From Chloroflexota bacterium (GTDB lineage Bacteria > Chloroflexota > Dehalococcoidia > DSGV01): DNA of 34,008 nt. Positions within the stretch are counted from its first letter, which is position 1, and each line of letters starts with the position of its first letter. The notes beneath the pieces were generated by a model, which worked only from the letters and a program-made list of their open reading frames with translations, was not told where the DNA came from and made no database searches. This document shows positions 8,494-16,648 of the stretch, one piece after another. The stretch is from the NCBI GenBank assembly GCA_021787985.1, contig JAJYLG010000030.1, positions 1 to 34,008 on the forward strand, read 5' to 3'. A program made the translations under genes and the position numbers.

Positions 8494-9548
8494 GCCGCGG
8501 CCGCCAGCGCGCGCGCCGCGCGCTGCACCGCTCCGGCGACGCGGTGCAGCGGGAGCACCTCGTCCGCAAGACCACGCTCGATCACCGCCCGCGGCATGCC
8601 GTAGATCACCGCCGTCTCCGCCGACTCGGCGACGACCCGCCCCCCATGCTCCTTCACGGAACGGGCGCCCTCCGCCCCGTCCTCGCCCATGCCGGTCAGC
8701 ACCACCGCGATGCAGCGGCGCCCGAACGCGGCGGCGGCCGAGCGCAGCATGACGTCCACCGACGGGCGCACGCCGTGCACCGCCGGCCCGTCGTGCAGGC
8801 GTACGCGACCGCCGCTCGCCACTTCCAGGTGCCGCCCCCCGGGGGCCAGGAGCGCCAGACCGGCCGCGGCCATGTCGCCGTCCTCGGCCTCCTTGACGCG
8901 CAGGCTGCCCGCCTGGTGCAGCCGGCGAGCGAACGGGCCCGTGAACCCGGCCGGCATGTGCTGGACGATCAGCACCGCCGCGTCGAGGTCGGCCCCGAGC
9001 TCGGGCACGAGCTGCGCCAGCGCGCGCGGTCCGCCCGTCGACGCACCGATGCAGACGGCGGCGAGCGGACGGCGCAGCGCCGCCCGCGGCGGCGATGCGG
9101 CCGGGCGGGCGGGCATCGGCTCCGCCAGGCGCCGCAACGAAGCCCGCGCGGCGCCCCGCACCTTCTGACGCAATTGGAGACCGATGCTGCTCAGGTCGAG
9201 CGAGCGGCCGCGGTCCGGCTTCTGGACGAAATCCACCGCTCCCAGCTCGAGCGCGCGCAGCGTGGGCTCCGCGGCTTCGGCAGTCAGCGACGAGAGCATC
9301 ACCACCGCCGTCGGCCGCTCGGCCATGATGCGCGCGAGCGCCGCCAGCCCATCCAGCCGCGGCATCTCTACGTCCATCGTGACCACGTCAGGGCACAGCT
9401 CGTGGACACGCGCCACCGCCTCCAATCCGTCACAGGCGACGCCCGCCACGCGGATGTCGCCATCGCGCTCGAGCTCACGGGTCACGAGCTGCCGCATGAA
9501 CGGCGAGTCGTCGACCACGAGCACCCGCAGCACGGCCGCCCCGTTCAC
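8490..9548 (-). CDS. cheB: Chemotaxis response regulator / methylesterase CheB
   Basis: 352 residues. It demethylates and deamidates receptors when phosphorylated. The receiver domain at the N-terminus has the acidic pair VVDDSP and phospho-acceptor Asp59 in VTMDVEMPRLDG, with the conserved Lys in FVQKPD. After a Pro/Ala-rich linker comes the esterase domain with Ser170 (GASTGGP), His197 (QHMPAGFT) and Asp290 (LTGMGEDGAEG). I chose the GTG at 9548 because it overlaps the cheD stop as GTGA and gives a normal N-terminus; a GTG at 9581 would add 11 residues. CheB ends by ATGA overlap with cheR. Confidence 0.95.
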   Translation of the reverse strand: MNGAAVLRVLVVDDSPFMRQLVTRELERDGDIRVAGVACDGLEAVARVHELCPDVVTMDVEMPRLDGLAALARIMAERPTAVVMLSSLTAEAAEPTLRALELGAVDFVQKPDRGRSLDLSSIGLQLRQKVRGAARASLRRLAEPMPARPAASPPRAALRRPLAAVCIGASTGGPRALAQLVPELGADLDAAVLIVQHMPAGFTGPFARRLHQAGSLRVKEAEDGDMAAAGLALLAPGGRHLEVASGGRVRLHDGPAVHGVRPSVDVMLRSAAAAFGRRCIAVVLTGMGEDGAEGARSVKEHGGRVVAESAETAVIYGMPRAVIERGLADEVLPLHRVAGAVQRAARALAAAA

Positions 9549-10036
9549 AGCGGCCGCCAGTCCTCGCCGATCGTTCGCCACGCGACCGTGCCGTCTGCCA
9601 CCGCCAGGCGGACCGAGCGCCCTTTGGCGCCGCCGACCGCCTCGCCCGCCACGGCCACGCGCAGCGACCGCAACGCGTCCCTGCAGGCGCGCGCGTTTCG
9701 CTCACCGATGTCGCCCACTGCCAGGGCAGCGGCCGGCAGCACGTGCGCGCCGCCGACCAGCCATGCGCGCAGCCGCTTCCGGCTGGCGCCGAGCTCCTCG
9801 GCGCGGCGCACCAGCTCCGGCACCGCGAGCGGGGCAAACCGGCCCGGCACCATGACCCCGTGCCCGGGCGGCACGATCGGCAGCACCACGTGCGCCAGCC
9901 CCCCAACCCGCGCCCTCCCGTCGTACACAACGACGGCGATACACGAGCCGAGCCCCAACGCGCCCAGGGTCACACCGGGGTCCACGCTCGCCACCAGCTC
10001 CCCCAGGCCGATGTTGACTGCCCCCAGCGCGATCAC
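9545..10036 (-). CDS. cheD: Chemoreceptor glutamine deamidase CheD
   Basis: 163 residues from a GTG start that overlaps the cheC stop (GTGA). CheD deamidates receptor glutamines, and CheC stimulation or binding links it to CheY-P level. The catalytic triad described for Thermotoga CheD is visible: Thr23 in DPGVTLGALGLGSC, Cys32 in the same block, and His49 in GGLAHVVLP. Length is typical. The longer open frame upstream is a shadow of cheC and was rejected. It overlaps cheB by 4 bases at its end. Confidence 0.93.
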   Translation of the reverse strand: MIALGAVNIGLGELVASVDPGVTLGALGLGSCIAVVVYDGRARVGGLAHVVLPIVPPGHGVMVPGRFAPLAVPELVRRAEELGASRKRLRAWLVGGAHVLPAAALAVGDIGERNARACRDALRSLRVAVAGEAVGGAKGRSVRLAVADGTVAWRTIGEDWRPL

Positions 10037-10641
10037 GCTCGTGATGACCGCGCTGGGCCGGAGCCCGAGAGCGCGAGGGCCGTGAGGGACCCCTCGTCCA
10101 GCAGAGTCACGAAGCTCGCGTCGAGCACGGACTCCGGCGCCACGAGCTGCGCGTCGACCATCAGCGCCGACGGCTGCCGCAGCGCCATGTCCGCCAGCAG
10201 CGCATCGATCATCGCCCCGATCATGTCCACCATCACCAGGGGTGGGGTGGGGGTGATGGTCGTTCCCAGCTCCGCCGCCAAAGCGTTCAGGAAAGCGGAC
10301 ACCGCGATGTTCCCGGTCTCGCCGATCGCCGACAGCGCCAGGTCGTCCTCCTGCCAGGTCCGAACCAGATCGTCGCCCAGAAGCAGACGACACAGCCGCT
10401 CGGCCGTGCCGCGAGTCATCAGCAAGAGCAGGTGCGCCGGCAGCCCGCCGCGCGAGCCCGCGTAGACACCGACGTACTCCGATTCCACCGAGTCGAGCCG
10501 GCCCGGCACCTCGGCGACGTCGAGCGCCAGCACGGCCGCCTGACGCACCTCGATGGGAGTCCCGGCGAAGGACGCCAGATCGCGCGCGGACGCCTCCACC
10601 GCTCTCGCCACCGCCGACGCCATCGCCGCCGAGAGCTCCAC
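10033..10641 (-). CDS. cheC: CheC-family CheY-P phosphatase
   Basis: 202 residues from a GTG whose Shine-Dalgarno TAGGAG includes the cheA stop codon, eight bases upstream. The CheC/CheX/FliY family dephosphorylates CheY-P. The phosphatase motif is clear once: SAIGETGNIAVSAFLNALA with Glu108 and Asn111, followed by the expected Pro about 20 residues later (TPTPP). The usual N-terminal copy of this motif (E-x2-GNI) is not recognisable; residues 1-30 lack it. The protein may therefore have a single active site. Adjacent cheD supports the CheC-CheD pair known from Bacillus and Thermotoga. Confidence 0.85.
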   Translation of the reverse strand: MELSAAMASAVARAVEASARDLASFAGTPIEVRQAAVLALDVAEVPGRLDSVESEYVGVYAGSRGGLPAHLLLLMTRGTAERLCRLLLGDDLVRTWQEDDLALSAIGETGNIAVSAFLNALAAELGTTITPTPPLVMVDMIGAMIDALLADMALRQPSALMVDAQLVAPESVLDASFVTLLDEGSLTALALSGSGPARSSRA

Positions 10642-10652
10642 GCCCGGCGCTC

Positions 10653-12680
10653 CTACGCGGCCGCCCGGCGGGCACCCCGGCGCTCCAGCCCTTCAAGGAT
10701 CCGCGCCACATCCAGGATGATGGACACGCGCCCGTCGCCGAGGATCGTGGCGCCCGCGATCCCGGGCAGCTCTCCCAGGTACTCGCCGAGCGTCTTGATC
10801 ACCACGTCCTGCTCGCCGACCAGGTCATCCACCACCAGCCCGGCCTCGCGCGCTCCCGCGCGCACCACCACCACGTACCCGTCGCCCGCGCGCGTTGCGG
10901 ACTCCAGGCCCAAGTGCTCACCCAGCCGCACCAGCGGCAATGTGCGTCCCCGTGCGACCACCATCTCGTGGCGCGTCACCGTGCGCACGTCCTCCCGCCG
11001 CAGGCGCAGCGTCTCCACCACCACGTTCAAGGGCACGGCCAGCGTGCTGTCGCCGACGCGCACCAGCAGCCCCGAGATGATCGCGAGGGTCAGCGGCAGC
11101 TTGATGCGGAAGCTCGTCCCCCCACCAACCTCGCTCGCCACCTCGACCGTGCCGCTCAGCCGCTGGATGTTCGTTCGGACGATGTCCAGGCCGACGCCCC
11201 GGCCGGAGACATCCGTCACGCGCTCGGCGGTCGAGAAGCCCGGCAGGAAGATGAGGTCCCGCGCCTCCCCGTCGCTGATCCGCGGTGCGGCCTCGGCGGC
11301 GACGAGACCCTTGCGCACCGCGGCGTCGCGCAGGCGCGCCGGATCGAGGCCACACCCGTCGTCCTGGACGACGATGATGATGTGGCTCTCCTGGTGCTCC
11401 GCAGCCAGTCGGATCAGCCCCTCCGCCGGCTTGCCCGCGGCCAGGCGCTCGGCGGGCGGCTCGATCCCGTGGTCGACCGCGTTGCGCAGCAGGTGGATCA
11501 GGGGGTCACCGATCTCCTCGATCACGGAGCGGTCGAGCTCGGTCTGTTCGCCTTCAATGACCAGCCGCACCCGCCTGCCGGCTCGATGCGCGACATCGCG
11601 CACCACCCGCGGAAAACGGCTGAAGACGGTGTCGATCGGGATGAGGCGCGACAGTGTGACCTGCTCCTGCAGCTCGTCCGTCACGCGGCCCAGGTGCTGG
11701 GTCATCTCCGTGAGATCTCGGAGCGCCTCGTGTTGCACGCCCGCCCCCGCCAGCCGGCGACCGATCTGCTGCAGCCGCGTGCGGTCGATCACCAGCTCCC
11801 CGACCAGGTTCATGAGCGCGTCGAGCCGCGCGATGTCGACGCGCACGACGCCGCCCACAGGACGCCGTCCGGTGCGCCGGCCCTGGATGACGCCGGCGGC
11901 CCGGTCAACCGCCGCCGGTGGGCCGGCGGCCGCGGGCTGACGCGCTTCCGCGCGCGCGGCCTCAGCCAGCGTCACGTGAACCTCCACGACTTCCGGGACG
12001 CCGGCCGCGAGCTCACGCACCTCCGCCTCGCTGCGGTCCGTCTCCAGCGTGCAGCGGACCTCCGGCCCGCACTCGCCGCGTTCGATCGTCTCCAGCGGCG
12101 GGTCGCACCAACCCACACGGCCGATCGTTCCCAGCTCGGTCAGCACCTGGAACGCCCGCACGGCGTGCCATTCGGAGTTAGGTTGCAGGCGCACATCCAC
12201 CCGGTAGGGCGGAAGCGCCGCCACCACGGAGGCCACAGCCTCGCCAGCGGTCGTGGCGCCCGCGGGCGCCTGCTGCCTCTCCCGCGCGTCCCCAGCGACG
12301 GCCCGCAGCCCCGCGACCAGCGGCTCGACCTCCGCGTCCGACGGCTCTCCGGTACTCACCTCGTCCTTCAGCGCCTGCAGCGCATCGAGCGCCGCCAGCG
12401 CCGCGTCCACGACCGGCCCAGCGGGCACCAGTCGGCCCTGGCGCACCTGGTCCAGCACCGACTCGAGCGCGTGAGTCAGCTCCGCCATGCGGCGGTGACC
12501 GATGGCCGCCGCGCTGCCCTTGAGTGTGTGGGCCGCGCGGAAGACCGCCTGCAGGATGGCCGGGTCGGAGCGCTCGCGCTCCAGCACGAGCAGCCCGTCG
12601 GCCAGGACCCGGATCTGCTCGTCGGCTTCGGCCAACCAGAGCGGCAGGTCGTCCGGTCCGAGGTCAAAGGCGATAGCCAC
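10653..12680 (-). CDS. cheA: Chemotaxis sensor histidine kinase CheA
   Basis: 675 residues, started at a GTG with GGAGG seven bases upstream. P1 domain: phospho-acceptor His51 in RAAHTLKGSAAAIG. A P2-like or linker region, rich in Pro/Ala, covers about 140-290. P3 dimerisation helices carry LMNLVGELVIDRTRLQQI. P4 ATPase motifs: LLRNAVDHGIEPP (N box), VQDDGCGLDP (G1), FLPGFSTAERVTDVSGRGVGLD (F/G2 boxes), and GGGTSFRIKLP. P5 CheW-like domain occupies about 530-660. All catalytic boxes are intact. It lies between cheW and cheC and is the core kinase of the operon. Confidence 0.96.
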   Translation of the reverse strand: MAIAFDLGPDDLPLWLAEADEQIRVLADGLLVLERERSDPAILQAVFRAAHTLKGSAAAIGHRRMAELTHALESVLDQVRQGRLVPAGPVVDAALAALDALQALKDEVSTGEPSDAEVEPLVAGLRAVAGDARERQQAPAGATTAGEAVASVVAALPPYRVDVRLQPNSEWHAVRAFQVLTELGTIGRVGWCDPPLETIERGECGPEVRCTLETDRSEAEVRELAAGVPEVVEVHVTLAEAARAEARQPAAAGPPAAVDRAAGVIQGRRTGRRPVGGVVRVDIARLDALMNLVGELVIDRTRLQQIGRRLAGAGVQHEALRDLTEMTQHLGRVTDELQEQVTLSRLIPIDTVFSRFPRVVRDVAHRAGRRVRLVIEGEQTELDRSVIEEIGDPLIHLLRNAVDHGIEPPAERLAAGKPAEGLIRLAAEHQESHIIIVVQDDGCGLDPARLRDAAVRKGLVAAEAAPRISDGEARDLIFLPGFSTAERVTDVSGRGVGLDIVRTNIQRLSGTVEVASEVGGGTSFRIKLPLTLAIISGLLVRVGDSTLAVPLNVVVETLRLRREDVRTVTRHEMVVARGRTLPLVRLGEHLGLESATRAGDGYVVVVRAGAREAGLVVDDLVGEQDVVIKTLGEYLGELPGIAGATILGDGRVSIILDVARILEGLERRGARRAAA

Positions 12681-12709
12681 GGTCGGCCTCCACGGCGCGC
12701 CGCGCCGGC

Positions 12710-13174
12710 TTACGCGGTCGCGCCGGCGACCGCGGCGAGCTGGTCGTGCTCCTCCAAGGTCAGGGCGCGGTCCAGGTCGAGCAGGATGATCAGCCGGTCG
12801 TCCACCTTGGCGATGCCCCGGAGGTACGACGTCTCGACCGTTGTCACCACCGGGCTTGGCGGCTCTACCGCGGCAGCCGGGACACGCAGCACCTCCGTGA
12901 CACCGTCCACGATGGCGCCGATGGTCTCGCCACGCATCTCCACCACCACGATGCGGGCCGACCTGCCGCGCTCCCCCGCCTGCAAGTGAAGCCGCATGCG
13001 CAGATCCACCACCGGGATCACCCGACCGCGGAGGTTGATGACCCCCTCCACGAACCGGGGCGCGCGCGGCACCGCCGTGACGCTGGGGAGTCGGATGATC
13101 TCATGCACACGCGCGATGTCCACCCCATACTGCTCGTCCGCCAGGTCGAACACGACAACCTGCTCTTCGTCCAT
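12710..13174 (-). CDS. cheW: Chemotaxis coupling protein CheW
   Basis: 154 residues, a single CheW domain that links receptors to CheA at the inner membrane. Features: FDLADEQYGVDIARVHEI at the N-terminus, then VPRAPRFVEGVINLRGRVIPVVDLR, the family signature. The ATG has GGAGG nine bases upstream. It is the first gene of the six-gene che operon, 29 bases before cheA. No receptor, CheY or flagellar gene lies in the window, so the signal source and output must be encoded elsewhere. Confidence 0.95.
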   Translation of the reverse strand: MDEEQVVVFDLADEQYGVDIARVHEIIRLPSVTAVPRAPRFVEGVINLRGRVIPVVDLRMRLHLQAGERGRSARIVVVEMRGETIGAIVDGVTEVLRVPAAAVEPPSPVVTTVETSYLRGIAKVDDRLIILLDLDRALTLEEHDQLAAVAGATA

Positions 13175-13278
13175 CGCCTGCGCCCTCCGCGCGAAACATC
13201 CGCTCGCTCGATCTGAGATTCGGGCCAGACGACCGCGCCTTAAGTCGAAGGCCTCGATGTCGGCCCATGCCTCACACT

Positions 13279-13298
13279 CGCGGCTCCCGCGAGCCGCG
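13279..13298. repeat. Perfect 7-bp inverted repeat in the cheW/nucleosidase divergent spacer
   Basis: CGCGGCT, a 6-base spacer, then AGCCGCG. It lies upstream of the TATACT element of the plus-strand gene, about where a -35 would be. It could be an operator or an RNA hairpin; no T-run follows. Confidence 0.35.
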
Positions 13299-13310
13299 CG
13301 GAGGGGCGCG

Positions 13311-13316
13311 TATACT
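13311..13316 (+). promoter_or_regulatory. -10 element placed for leaderless transcription
   Basis: TATACT, one base from the consensus TATAAT, ends 7 bases before the GTG start of the nucleosidase-family gene. That would put the transcription start at or beside the start codon. There is no Shine-Dalgarno at a normal distance. Confidence 0.55.
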
Positions 13317-13323
13317 CCGTCTC

Positions 13324-14001
13324 GTGCATCCTCCCCGCGTGATGCTGTTCGCGGCGTCGCCGCTCGAGCTGCTTCCGGCCCGCGCCGCGCTGCGCGGCAG
13401 GGTGGCCGTTCGCGCGGTCGTTACGGGAATCGGCCAGCAGCGGGCGACGCGTGCCGCCGGCGCCCTCGCGGCGCGGCCGGCCACGGCCGTGGTCACCGGC
13501 TTCTGCGGCGCGCTGGTGGACCGTTTGCGCGAGGGCGACGTGGTGCTGGCCGTCTCCTGGTGCGGAGCGGGCGGCGCGGAGCGGATCGAGGCTCACCGCC
13601 CGCTGCTCGACACGGCGGCCGCCGCGATCGAGCGCGCCGGCCTGCGTTGGCACGCGGTCGCTGGCGCGTCAGTCGAGCGCCCGGTCAACACCCGCGAGGA
13701 GCGGGCCGCGCTGCACAAGGCCACGGGCGCGGAGTCCGTCGAGATGGAGGACCTGGCGATCGCACGCCGCTGTCGCGAGCTCGGCGTGCCGCTCCTCAGC
13801 CTGCGGGTCGTCTCCGATACGCCGGCGACGCCGCTCCCGGACGCACTGCTGGCGCCCGAGCCACGGCTGCCGGTGCGCCCGCGCGAGGTCGCGGCCGCGG
13901 TACGCGTGGCGCCGCACATCCTGCTCGCGATGCGCCGCCTGCGGGCCGCCAGCCGCGCGGCCCTGCCCGCGGTCTACCTCCACGCGGAAGCGCACCGGTG
14001 A
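13324..14001 (+). CDS. Nucleoside phosphorylase/nucleosidase-superfamily protein (MTAN- or HpnG-like)
   Basis: 225 residues. The superfamily cleaves N-glycosidic bonds of nucleosides, by phosphorolysis or hydrolysis. Seen: VMLFAASPLELLPAR at the N-terminus (the usual beta-1 region), AVVTGFCGAL (the glycine-rich TGxAG-like strand), SVEMEDLAIARRC (the EME substrate-binding motif) and RVVSDTP with the catalytic-type Asp. Start is taken as GTG 13324 because of the leaderless promoter; GTG 13339 or ATG 13342 are possible. The next gene, overlapping by GTGA, is a carotenoid enzyme, so a role in isoprenoid lipids such as the adenosylhopane nucleosidase HpnG is possible but unproven. Confidence 0.78.
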   Translation: MHPPRVMLFAASPLELLPARAALRGRVAVRAVVTGIGQQRATRAAGALAARPATAVVTGFCGALVDRLREGDVVLAVSWCGAGGAERIEAHRPLLDTAAAAIERAGLRWHAVAGASVERPVNTREERAALHKATGAESVEMEDLAIARRCRELGVPLLSLRVVSDTPATPLPDALLAPEPRLPVRPREVAAAVRVAPHILLAMRRLRAASRAALPAVYLHAEAHR

Positions 14002-14765
14002 GCCTACCCGAGCGCGTGCTCTGGGAGGTGGCAGGCCGGCCGTACGTCTTTGCCCTGCTCGTGCCTGCCGCCTGGGCGGGCGTTCGCTGGCTGGGCGCGC
14101 GTCGTTTCGCCGCGTCCGCGGCCTTCGCCTATCTCGTCGCGTGGGGTGCCGAAGCCTGCTCCATCCGCTGGAATGCGCCCTTCGGCTACTATCGCTACAC
14201 CGCGGCCACCGCCGGTCGTGAAGTTTGGCTGGCGGGGGTGCCCACCTGGGACACCGTGTCCTTCGTCAGCCTGGCGACGGTATCGGCGGCGATCGCGGCG
14301 TCCGCGCTTGACCGCCCGCTGCCCGGCGCCGGCGGACGCTGGCTGCGCTTCGTGCTGCTCGCCGCGGTGGTGATGACGCTCGCCGACGTCGCCGTGGACC
14401 CGGTGACGCTGCAGGGCTCGCGCTGGTTCCTCGGCCAGGTCTACTACTACCGGTCGGCCACGTACCTCGGCGTGCCGTGGCAGAACTTCGCCGGCTGGGG
14501 CGTCGTCGCGGCGACCATCGTCGGCGGCTGGTCCGCCGCCGGCGGGCTCGCGCGCGCCACGCTGCCGCCCCCGTCGCCCCGGGTCGTGCTGGTGGCCGTG
14601 TGCTGTTTCATCGGCGTCGCCTTCTTCATGACGGCCGTCGCCGTGGCGCTCCGCGAATGGAGCATGACGGCCAACGCCGCCGCCATTGGCGCGCTCGTCC
14701 CCGCTGGGCTGGCCGTCGGGCGGGCGCGCCGGCAACCGGCGCCGGCGGTCGTCCGGGGAGCCTAG
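13998..14765 (+). CDS. Carotenoid biosynthesis protein, CruF/bisanhydrobacterioruberin hydratase-like (DUF422)
   Basis: 255-residue integral membrane protein with about seven hydrophobic segments. The family hydrates the end groups of carotenes, for example in gamma-carotene or bacterioruberin derivatives. Family-like sequence: AEACSIRWNAPFGYYRYT around residues 50-67, then LAGVPTWDTVSFVS, ADVAVDPVTLQ, and YLGVPWQNFAGWG. GTG start overlaps the upstream stop as GTGA, so the two are translationally coupled. No phytoene synthase or desaturase is in the window. Its TAG stop shares a CTAG palindrome with the stop of the convergent HEAT-repeat gene. The exact reaction cannot be assigned. Confidence 0.82.
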   Translation: MSLPERVLWEVAGRPYVFALLVPAAWAGVRWLGARRFAASAAFAYLVAWGAEACSIRWNAPFGYYRYTAATAGREVWLAGVPTWDTVSFVSLATVSAAIAASALDRPLPGAGGRWLRFVLLAAVVMTLADVAVDPVTLQGSRWFLGQVYYYRSATYLGVPWQNFAGWGVVAATIVGGWSAAGGLARATLPPPSPRVVLVAVCCFIGVAFFMTAVAVALREWSMTANAAAIGALVPAGLAVGRARRQPAPAVVRGA

Positions 14766-15721
14766 TCCAGCCCGGCCTCGGCTCGCGCCCGCTGCGCGAG
14801 CAGCGGGACTTCGATCGCCCGCTCCGGCGCCGTGACCGCCTCGCACAAGCGCGCCATCACCAGGCCGGGCTCACCGCGTAGCACGTGGTACGCGCCCTCC
14901 GCCACCCACACGTGCGGCACCTGCCGGGCGAGCAGGTCAAGCGCCGCCTTCACGCCGTCCGTTCCGAGGCGATTCAGCCCGTCCGCTGCCAGCCAGCGCA
15001 CGCCGGCGTCCTCGTCGTCCAGCCGTTCCGCGAGCGCACGGGCGCACGCCGGGTCCACGATGGCACGAAGCGCTCTGGCGGCCAGCCAGCGCGTATGCGC
15101 GTGCTCCGACCCCAGCGGCGCGAGCAGCGCGCTCGTCGCGGCACGGCCATATCGGATGAGCGCATGCTCGGCCTCGACGGCCGACTCGTCGTCCCGGTCC
15201 AATGTGTGCACCAGCGCGGGCAGCGCCGCCGGGTCGTGGAGCTCGGCAAGCGCGCGCGCGGCGGCAACGCGCACGGCCAGCTCCGGGTCGTCCATCAGCC
15301 GCGCGAGGGCCTCCACCGGCAGGACCCCGGGGTGCCAGTGGGCGAGCTCCGCGGCCGCGCGGCGGTCGACGGCATCCGAAGCGCTTGCCAGGTCGGCCGC
15401 CGCCCGAGTAACCGCGGGAACAGCGCGGTCGCGAGCGAGGCCGGCGAGCGCGCGGACGGCGCCAACCGCTCGGGGGAAGCGGCCCATCGGCGCCGGGACG
15501 TGGACGCGAGCCCACTGCCCGGCGACGGTCCAGCGAGCCAGCTCCTTCCACAGCGCGGGGTCGGCGCTGGTGATGATCGCGCGGAATACCGGCCGCTCGA
15601 CGGCCGGGTCGGTCGCGACCAGGGACTGAATAACCTGGCGGGCGGCTGCGACGTCGCCCGCGGCCGCCCGCGCCACGGTCTCCTCGGCGGTCAGGGCCAC
15701 ATCCTGGTCGATGTTCCTCAT
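14762..15721 (-). CDS. HEAT-repeat protein
   Basis: 319 residues made largely of helical HEAT/PBS-lyase-type repeats between about 85 and 290. Repeat units are recognisable as DDPELAVRVAAARALAEL, DDESAVEAEHALIRYG and DDEDAGVRWLAADGLNRLG, spaced about 30 residues apart. No signal peptide or catalytic domain. Such repeats serve as protein-binding scaffolds or lyase-like domains; the partner is unknown. I chose ATG 15721 because a GAGG lies nine bases before it; ATG 15730 or GTG 15739 would add 3 or 6 residues. It has its own promoter-like TGCTAGGCT upstream. The gene is convergent with the carotenoid gene. Confidence 0.82.
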   Translation of the reverse strand: MRNIDQDVALTAEETVARAAAGDVAAARQVIQSLVATDPAVERPVFRAIITSADPALWKELARWTVAGQWARVHVPAPMGRFPRAVGAVRALAGLARDRAVPAVTRAAADLASASDAVDRRAAAELAHWHPGVLPVEALARLMDDPELAVRVAAARALAELHDPAALPALVHTLDRDDESAVEAEHALIRYGRAATSALLAPLGSEHAHTRWLAARALRAIVDPACARALAERLDDEDAGVRWLAADGLNRLGTDGVKAALDLLARQVPHVWVAEGAYHVLRGEPGLVMARLCEAVTAPERAIEVPLLAQRARAEAGLD

Positions 15722-15770
15722 CGCGTCCATCCTCGGCACGGCGACGTCGCGCGTCCCCGGCTGCCTCTCT

Positions 15771-15776
15771 AGCCTA
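15771..15776 (-). promoter_or_regulatory. Candidate extended -10 of the HEAT-repeat gene
   Basis: Minus strand reads TGC-TAGGCT, about 50 bases before the chosen ATG. The TGC extension recurs at two other promoters in this window (TGC-TACCCT at 27960 and TGC-TACCAT at 32701). Confidence 0.4.
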
Positions 15777-15823
15777 GCAGTGCGGCGGCGCGGGGCGCGC
15801 CCGCTGACTGGACTATCGCGGCT

Positions 15824-16648
15824 TCAGGAAACGACCCGCCGGATGAAGGCGCGCACGCCGAAGTAGCCGAAGACCGCGACGCCGGCCAGCAGGCCGCCGT
15901 ACACGGCCAGATAGTGCATGTGCCCCAGTTGTGGCGTCAGCGCCGCGCGTAGCCCCTCGCTCATGTACACGAGCGGGTTCACGAGCGTAAGCACCTGCAG
16001 CCAGCGGATCGACGACAACGCCGCCCAGGGATAGTAGACGGCCCCCAGGAAGGTCACCGGGATCACGATCAGAGAGAACACCAGCGGGACCTGCCGGGGA
16101 TTCACGGCCGAACCGATCCAGAGCCCCAGGGAGGTGGACACCAGCGCCCCCAGCGGCAGGACCGTGGCCAGCACGAGCGGCTGTACCCGGATGTCCGGTC
16201 GCTGCAGCGGCACGAGGTACAGCAGCGGGAAGACGACGGCGGCTGCCAGCAGCGACTGAAGGAAGGCGAACACGATCTTCTCGACAGCCACGCCCCACAC
16301 GGGTAGCGGGGCCATGACACGGTCCTCGATCTCGCGAGTGAAGCTGAACTCCTGAACCAACGGGATCGCCACCGCCTGAATTCCCTGCAAGATGATCGAG
16401 GAGCCCATCAGCCCGGCCACGAGCACCTCTCCAAAGCCCCGTTGGCCTTGCCCGATCTTCGGCAGCACGTACGCGAACACGAAGACGAAGAGGAACGGCT
16501 GGACCACCGTTCGCAGGAGGAAAGGGAGGAACTCGCGGCGCAGGACGCGCGCGTCGCGCTGCATCAGCGCCAGGAACGTCCAGACGACCGCCAGCCGCGG
16601 CGCGCGCCGTGAGGTTGCGGACGAGAAGGTGACAGAACCAGCGGTCAT
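15824..16648 (-). CDS. ABC-2 type exporter permease (DrrB-like)
   Basis: 274 residues with about six transmembrane helices. Visible hydrophobic blocks include FLLRTVVQPFLFVFVFAYVL, LLAAAVVFPLLYLVPL, ATVLPLGALVSTSLGLWIG and the C-terminal YGGLLAGVAVFGYFGV. NPLVYMSEGLRAAL before the last helix is typical of ABC-2 permeases of the DrrB/NodJ type. The ATG overlaps the ATPase stop by 4 bases (ATGA), so the two form one transporter. Regulated presumably by the TetR-family gene at the head of the operon. Likely an exporter of a hydrophobic compound or drug; the substrate is not readable. Confidence 0.9.
   Translation of the reverse strand: MTAGSVTFSSATSRRAPRLAVVWTFLALMQRDARVLRREFLPFLLRTVVQPFLFVFVFAYVLPKIGQGQRGFGEVLVAGLMGSSIILQGIQAVAIPLVQEFSFTREIEDRVMAPLPVWGVAVEKIVFAFLQSLLAAAVVFPLLYLVPLQRPDIRVQPLVLATVLPLGALVSTSLGLWIGSAVNPRQVPLVFSLIVIPVTFLGAVYYPWAALSSIRWLQVLTLVNPLVYMSEGLRAALTPQLGHMHYLAVYGGLLAGVAVFGYFGVRAFIRRVVS

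Noticed and set aside
9545-10711. A 388-residue version of the CheD frame
   Set aside because: The first 225 residues are a shadow of cheC in another frame; the GTG at 10036 with a GTGA overlap gives the normal CheD.
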